From NCBI RefSeq assembly GCF_032362555.1, contig NC_083516.1:2567001-2631000 (forward strand): 64,000 nt of DNA, given 5' to 3'. Each line of letters begins with the position of its first letter. Position 1 is the stretch's first letter. Position numbers and translations under genes: made by a program. Of this stretch, positions 60,900 to 64,000 are shown piece by piece. This DNA is from Amyelois transitella (taxonomy: Eukaryota > Arthropoda > Insecta > Lepidoptera > Pyralidae). The notes beneath the pieces were generated by a model that was given only the letters and a program-made list of their open reading frames with translations, was not told the origin of the DNA and did no database searches.

Positions 60900-62221
60900 T
60901 ACTCTGTCAAGAAAGTAGCAGGAAAAGATCAATAATACACAAACTGTTTGTTATTCATCCAAATTTATTTTATCACCTTCAAAATATGCTCCTTTAGAAA
61001 CGATACACTTACGCCAACGAATAATCCAATCATCAAAACATTTTTTAAACGCTGTTTCCGGAATTGAGGTCAGTTCTCGCCGCGAATTCTCTTTTATGTC
61101 TTCTACCGATTGAAAACGGGTGCCACGAAGTGGTAATTTGAGTTTAGGAAAAAGAAAAAAGTCGGCTGGAGCCATATCTGGTGAATATGGTGGTTGCTCG
61201 ATGGTATTTGTTGAGTGTTTGGTTAAAAATTCGTTCACAATGATGGCCTTGTGCGAAGGTGCATTATCAAGGTGCAAAATCCAAGAATTTTCTTTCCACA
61301 AATCTGGCCTTTTTCGTCGGATTTGCTCTCTTAAACGCCGCATAACACTCAAATAATATTCCTTATTTACCGTTTGACCTTCCGGCAAGAATTCCGAGTG
61401 CACAACACCGCGATAGTCAAAGAAAACAGTCAACATGACTTTGACTTTTGAACGACTTTGGCGTGGTTTTTTCGGTTTCGGTTCAGTTGGAAGGCGCCAC
61501 TCCGAAGCTTGTTGACTAGTTTGCATGTCAAACTCGTAAACCCACGTCTCGTCACCAGTAACAATGCGTTTCATGAATGTTGGGTCGGAATTGACTCGTT
61601 CTAGCATGTCCTCAGCGACTCTCATGCGATTGAGTTTTTGAAAAAAATTCAGGTCTTTTGGGACTAGCCGAGCGGCAACATGTTTCATACCCAAATTATT
61701 AGTTAAAATGGTACGGATCGACTCGTGAGATACAGAAAGTTCGGTGGCTATCTCTCTCAAAGTTGAATGAGGATTTTCAGTCACTATTTCCTTCACTTTT
61801 GCGATGTTAACTTCAGTTGCAGACGTTGATGGCCTACCAGAGCGGGGCAAATCTTCCATCACATCTCGACCGCTTTTGAACGCTTTGTACCACTCATAAG
61901 CACGAGTTTTTGATAAAGTCGATTCACCGTAAGCCTTCTGTAACATTTTCAGTGACTCCGAACACGATATTCCATTGGCAATGCAAAATTTAAGACAAAC
62001 TCTTTGTTCGATGTTTTTATCCATTATGAAATTAGCAATACACACTAGATATGATATAACTAAAAATAGCACTGTATTTAATGTAAACAACAGATGCAAC
62101 TCAAACTCCGCGCCAAAATGGAAAACAGTTGTGCCAATCTAACAACAACAAAAAAAACAAAAATTTGAATTTGGAACCATAAATAAATAATCCATTCCCG
62201 ATACTTTTCTGACTGAATGTA
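60900..62221 (-). mobile_element. Full-length mariner element with imperfect terminal repeats
   Basis: The outer ends carry related inverted repeats: left CTGTCAAGAAAGTAGCAGGAA near 60903-60925, and the complement of 62193-62216 reads CAGTCAGAAAAGTATCGGGAA. They match at 16 of 21 positions. TA dinucleotides sit at both edges, as expected of a TA target duplication. Total length is about 1.3 kb, normal for mariner. Exact ends are uncertain by 2-3 bases. Confidence 0.75.
60951..62024 (-). CDS. mariner transposase, intact ORF
   Basis: The open frame begins at 62099 but the natural start is the Met at 62024 (MDKNIEQRVC), giving 357 residues, close to the usual 345-355 of mariner transposases. 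The N-terminal half has helix-turn-helix DNA-binding segments (HSTLREIATELSVSHESI). The catalytic triad is D158 (VTGDETWV), D253 (HLDNAPSH) and D288 (SPDMAPADFF), with 34 residues between the last two. That is the mariner D,D34D signature. No stop or frameshift interrupts it, so it could encode an active cut-and-paste transposase or be very recently inactivated. Confidence 0.93.
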   Translation of the reverse strand: MDKNIEQRVCLKFCIANGISCSESLKMLQKAYGESTLSKTRAYEWYKAFKSGRDVMEDLPRSGRPSTSATEVNIAKVKEIVTENPHSTLREIATELSVSHESIRTILTNNLGMKHVAARLVPKDLNFFQKLNRMRVAEDMLERVNSDPTFMKRIVTGDETWVYEFDMQTSQQASEWRLPTEPKPKKPRQSRSKVKVMLTVFFDYRGVVHSEFLPEGQTVNKEYYLSVMRRLREQIRRKRPDLWKENSWILHLDNAPSHKAIIVNEFLTKHSTNTIEQPPYSPDMAPADFFLFPKLKLPLRGTRFQSVEDIKENSRRELTSIPETAFKKCFDDWIIRWRKCIVSKGAYFEGDKINLDE

Positions 62222-62279
62222 TTAACAAACAATGTATCCATATTATAATTATTCTTTATTAAGTATGTTCTAAAAATAT

Positions 62280-62475
62280 ATAAAGAATCGGATCAGTGGT
62301 TTTGACGTGAAAGATGGACAAACAAACACACAGACATAGTTGAACATTTAGAACATCACTATTTATGTATTTGCGTGAAAAGTAACAAACATCCATACAT
62401 ACATACGTATGTATGTATGTATGGATGTTTGATTTGAGTATTCACAAACTTTCGCATTTATAATATTTGAAGGGT
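62280..62475 (-). repeat. Retroelement G copy with a foldback in it
   Basis: GAATCGGATCAGTGGTTTTG .. ACAAACATCCATACATACATAC, then its inverse GTATGTATGTATGGATGTTTG, then the family's usual right end ACAAACTTTCGCATTTATAA. Confidence 0.55.
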
Positions 62476-62536
62476 TATTCATACTAAGACATAGGTATAA
62501 CATTTTTTCATAAAATTTCCGTATCTATATATGTAG

Positions 62537-62800
62537 TGCCGTGTGGTTCCCGGCACCAATAGAAGAAAGAATAGGACCACTCCATCTCTTTCCCATGGAT
62601 GTTGTAAAAGGCGACTAAGGGATAGGCTTACAAACTTGAGATTCTTTTTTAGGCGATGGGCTAGTAATCTGTCACTGTTTGAATCTCAATTCTATCTTAA
62701 AGCCAAATAGTTGAACGTGGCCTATCAGAGTCTTTACAAGACTATTGGCTCTGTCTACCCCGCATGGGATATAGACGTGATTAATATGTATGTATGTATG
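62537..62800 (+). repeat. Interspersed repeat A, full copy with ATGT tail
   Basis: GTGCCGTGTGGTTCCCGGCA .. GGATATAGACGTGATTAATA (TGTA)n, upstream of the Methuselah exon at 63010. Confidence 0.8.
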
Positions 62801-63009
62801 TATATCTGTATAGAACTAAGAATTTAAAAATATGATGGACAGGAGAGGGATGCTTAAATGATTAGCAAAAGTACAGGCGCAACAAATGCCAATACACTGG
62901 CTTATTATACATAAAATCTTTTATTGTTTTTCCTGCCTTGTTATACTTCACAATAGAACTCCGATGTGAGACGTTGTCTATTAAATTGCCTTATTTATAT
63001 TCATTGTTA

Positions 63010-63417
63010 ATGGCTTATTCAATAAAACAGTTTTTATTCTTGCTGATTATAATACAAAACCAGTGTTTTAGTGAAAAAGTTAAGTGGTGTATTAACAGCG
63101 ATTATGTAGTCGACGGGCACATTATTGATAAGAAGAGTTGTAAAAATCAACCCTGCGTAATAAGCACTTGTCCTTCAGGACAGATGAACTATAATCGCGC
63201 ATGTATAAGAATGGATAGCAAATCAGTAAATTTTTCGGAAATTCTTACGCTATTTACACTTATAAATGGCGAGCCAATAAAAAGCTTGAAGACTTTCAAT
63301 AGTTTCCAAGTAGTAACTTACAAAGATAAAACTGTCCATTTGAAAGAGAATAACAATTGTACTAATTCTAATTTTTATACGATTGGGAAAGGCGAAATAG
63401 ATGGGAATTTCTTAGAT
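63010..63417 (+). CDS. Methuselah-like GPCR: first coding exon of a third gene, runs off the window
   Basis: ATG at 63010 opens 136 codons ending at a GTAAGT donor (63417/63418) in phase 0, as in the other Methuselah first exons. The start of the ORF is a signal peptide (FLFLLIIIQNQCFS). Next come a shortened Cys module, Trp-Cys-Ile-Asn..CKNQPCVISTCPSGQ, and a Cys-Ile-Arg segment. The usual Cys-Cys-Pro is Thr-Cys-Pro here. No second ectodomain exon is visible in the remaining 580 bp, so the rest of the gene, if it exists, lies to the right. It may instead be an orphan exon of the same cluster. Confidence 0.7.
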
Positions 63418-64000
63418 GTAAGTTTTTTCATTTATAAGTTTAACAAAAAGTTGCTAGTGCTACAAAATAAAAACGGGTCTAATGCCTAAACCCTAAAATT
63501 CAAAATTATTAATAGTACTAGTTACTCCAATGTGTAAGAACTTCCCCAAATTGTCCTTAAAATGAAATTTGTCTATGTTTGGTATTGGCTGGCAAACGCG
63601 AGAGCGTTTTACTGTAAGACCATGTATACTTAACATAAGGAAAAGTTAAATAACAATGTTCGTATCAAAGGTATCTGAATTTTTATTGACCAATAATTAT
63701 TGAAAAACCCGAGAAATCTCCTTTTTGTGGCGTGTCAAAAATTATGCACAATTTTTTAAACTGAATTTTTTAATCTGTACCATTTGAATGGTCCTTTTTC
63801 AAAAAGAAAAGAACAAACATCGTACTTATGAGTAGGCTATACTGGATAATTTGTAGTCAATTATGTATAATGATTAGCATTGATATGATACCAGCCACCA
63901 AAATAAATAAATAATTGAATATAAAATTGTAAGTACGTTACAAGGAAGGAAAAAAAGCTATAATAATAATACCCTTAAATCAATAGGCCCTGCGGCAGGG
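63418..64000. other. Start of the intron after Methuselah exon 63010
   Basis: No exon, repeat family or ORF recognised before the window ends. Confidence 0.45.

Noticed and set aside
1..64000. CRISPR arrays, operons, bacterial-type promoters
   Set aside because: The genes are spliced eukaryotic genes. The short tandem repeats have no spacer-repeat structure of the CRISPR kind.

Overview
The window is AT-rich insect DNA, almost certainly from a moth or butterfly. Genes are split into short exons by GT-AG introns loaded with repeats. All gene models below were built by eye from splice sites, reading phase and translated family motifs. The species cannot be named from the sequence alone.

Region 1 (1-12300, + strand) holds the 3' part of a gene for an immunoglobulin-superfamily (IgSF) transmembrane adhesion protein. 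Twelve exons join in phase. They encode at least four Ig domains, one membrane helix and an intracellular tail. The tail has two possible ends: a short one ending in Thr-Thr-Val, or a long one ending in Ile-Glu-Ile. The introns contain local duplications of exon edges and many repeat copies.

Region 2 (12300-51060, plus 63010 to the edge) is a cluster of Methuselah-like adhesion-type GPCR genes. Gene A (+) has seven shared exons encoding the second half of the ectodomain, 7TM and tail (28700-40478). Upstream lie two different phase-0 first exons, at 15704 and 25266, each with a signal peptide and Methuselah N-terminal Cys motifs. Gene B (-, 51058-44242) is complete at 464 codons and sits tail-to-tail with gene A. 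A further Methuselah-like first exon lies at 63010-63417 (+), and its gene runs off the window. Genes A and B share intron positions and phases, as expected of an inverted duplication.

Region 3 (53421-57665, +) is a complete seven-exon RNF25-type RWD-RING E3 ubiquitin ligase gene, which is housekeeping in character.

Mobile DNA fills much of the rest. It includes a mariner with an intact D,D34D transposase (about 60900-62221). A 1129-bp CACTG-ended element with a TTA duplication carries an internally deleted ORF (22687-23815). A 482-bp TA-flanked MITE lies in an RNF25 intron. There is a five-copy palindromic MITE family and a decayed pogo-like fragment. LINE 3' ends come in several families, and there are two copies of a tRNA-derived SINE. 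One 260-bp lepidopteran-type interspersed repeat occurs at least twenty times.

The most interesting points are the two interchangeable ectodomain exons upstream of one GPCR body, the C-terminal PDZ-ligand switch in the IgSF gene, the duplicated splice acceptor at 4888-5010, and the CACTA-like element carrying a collapsed version of a widespread unnamed arthropod ORF.
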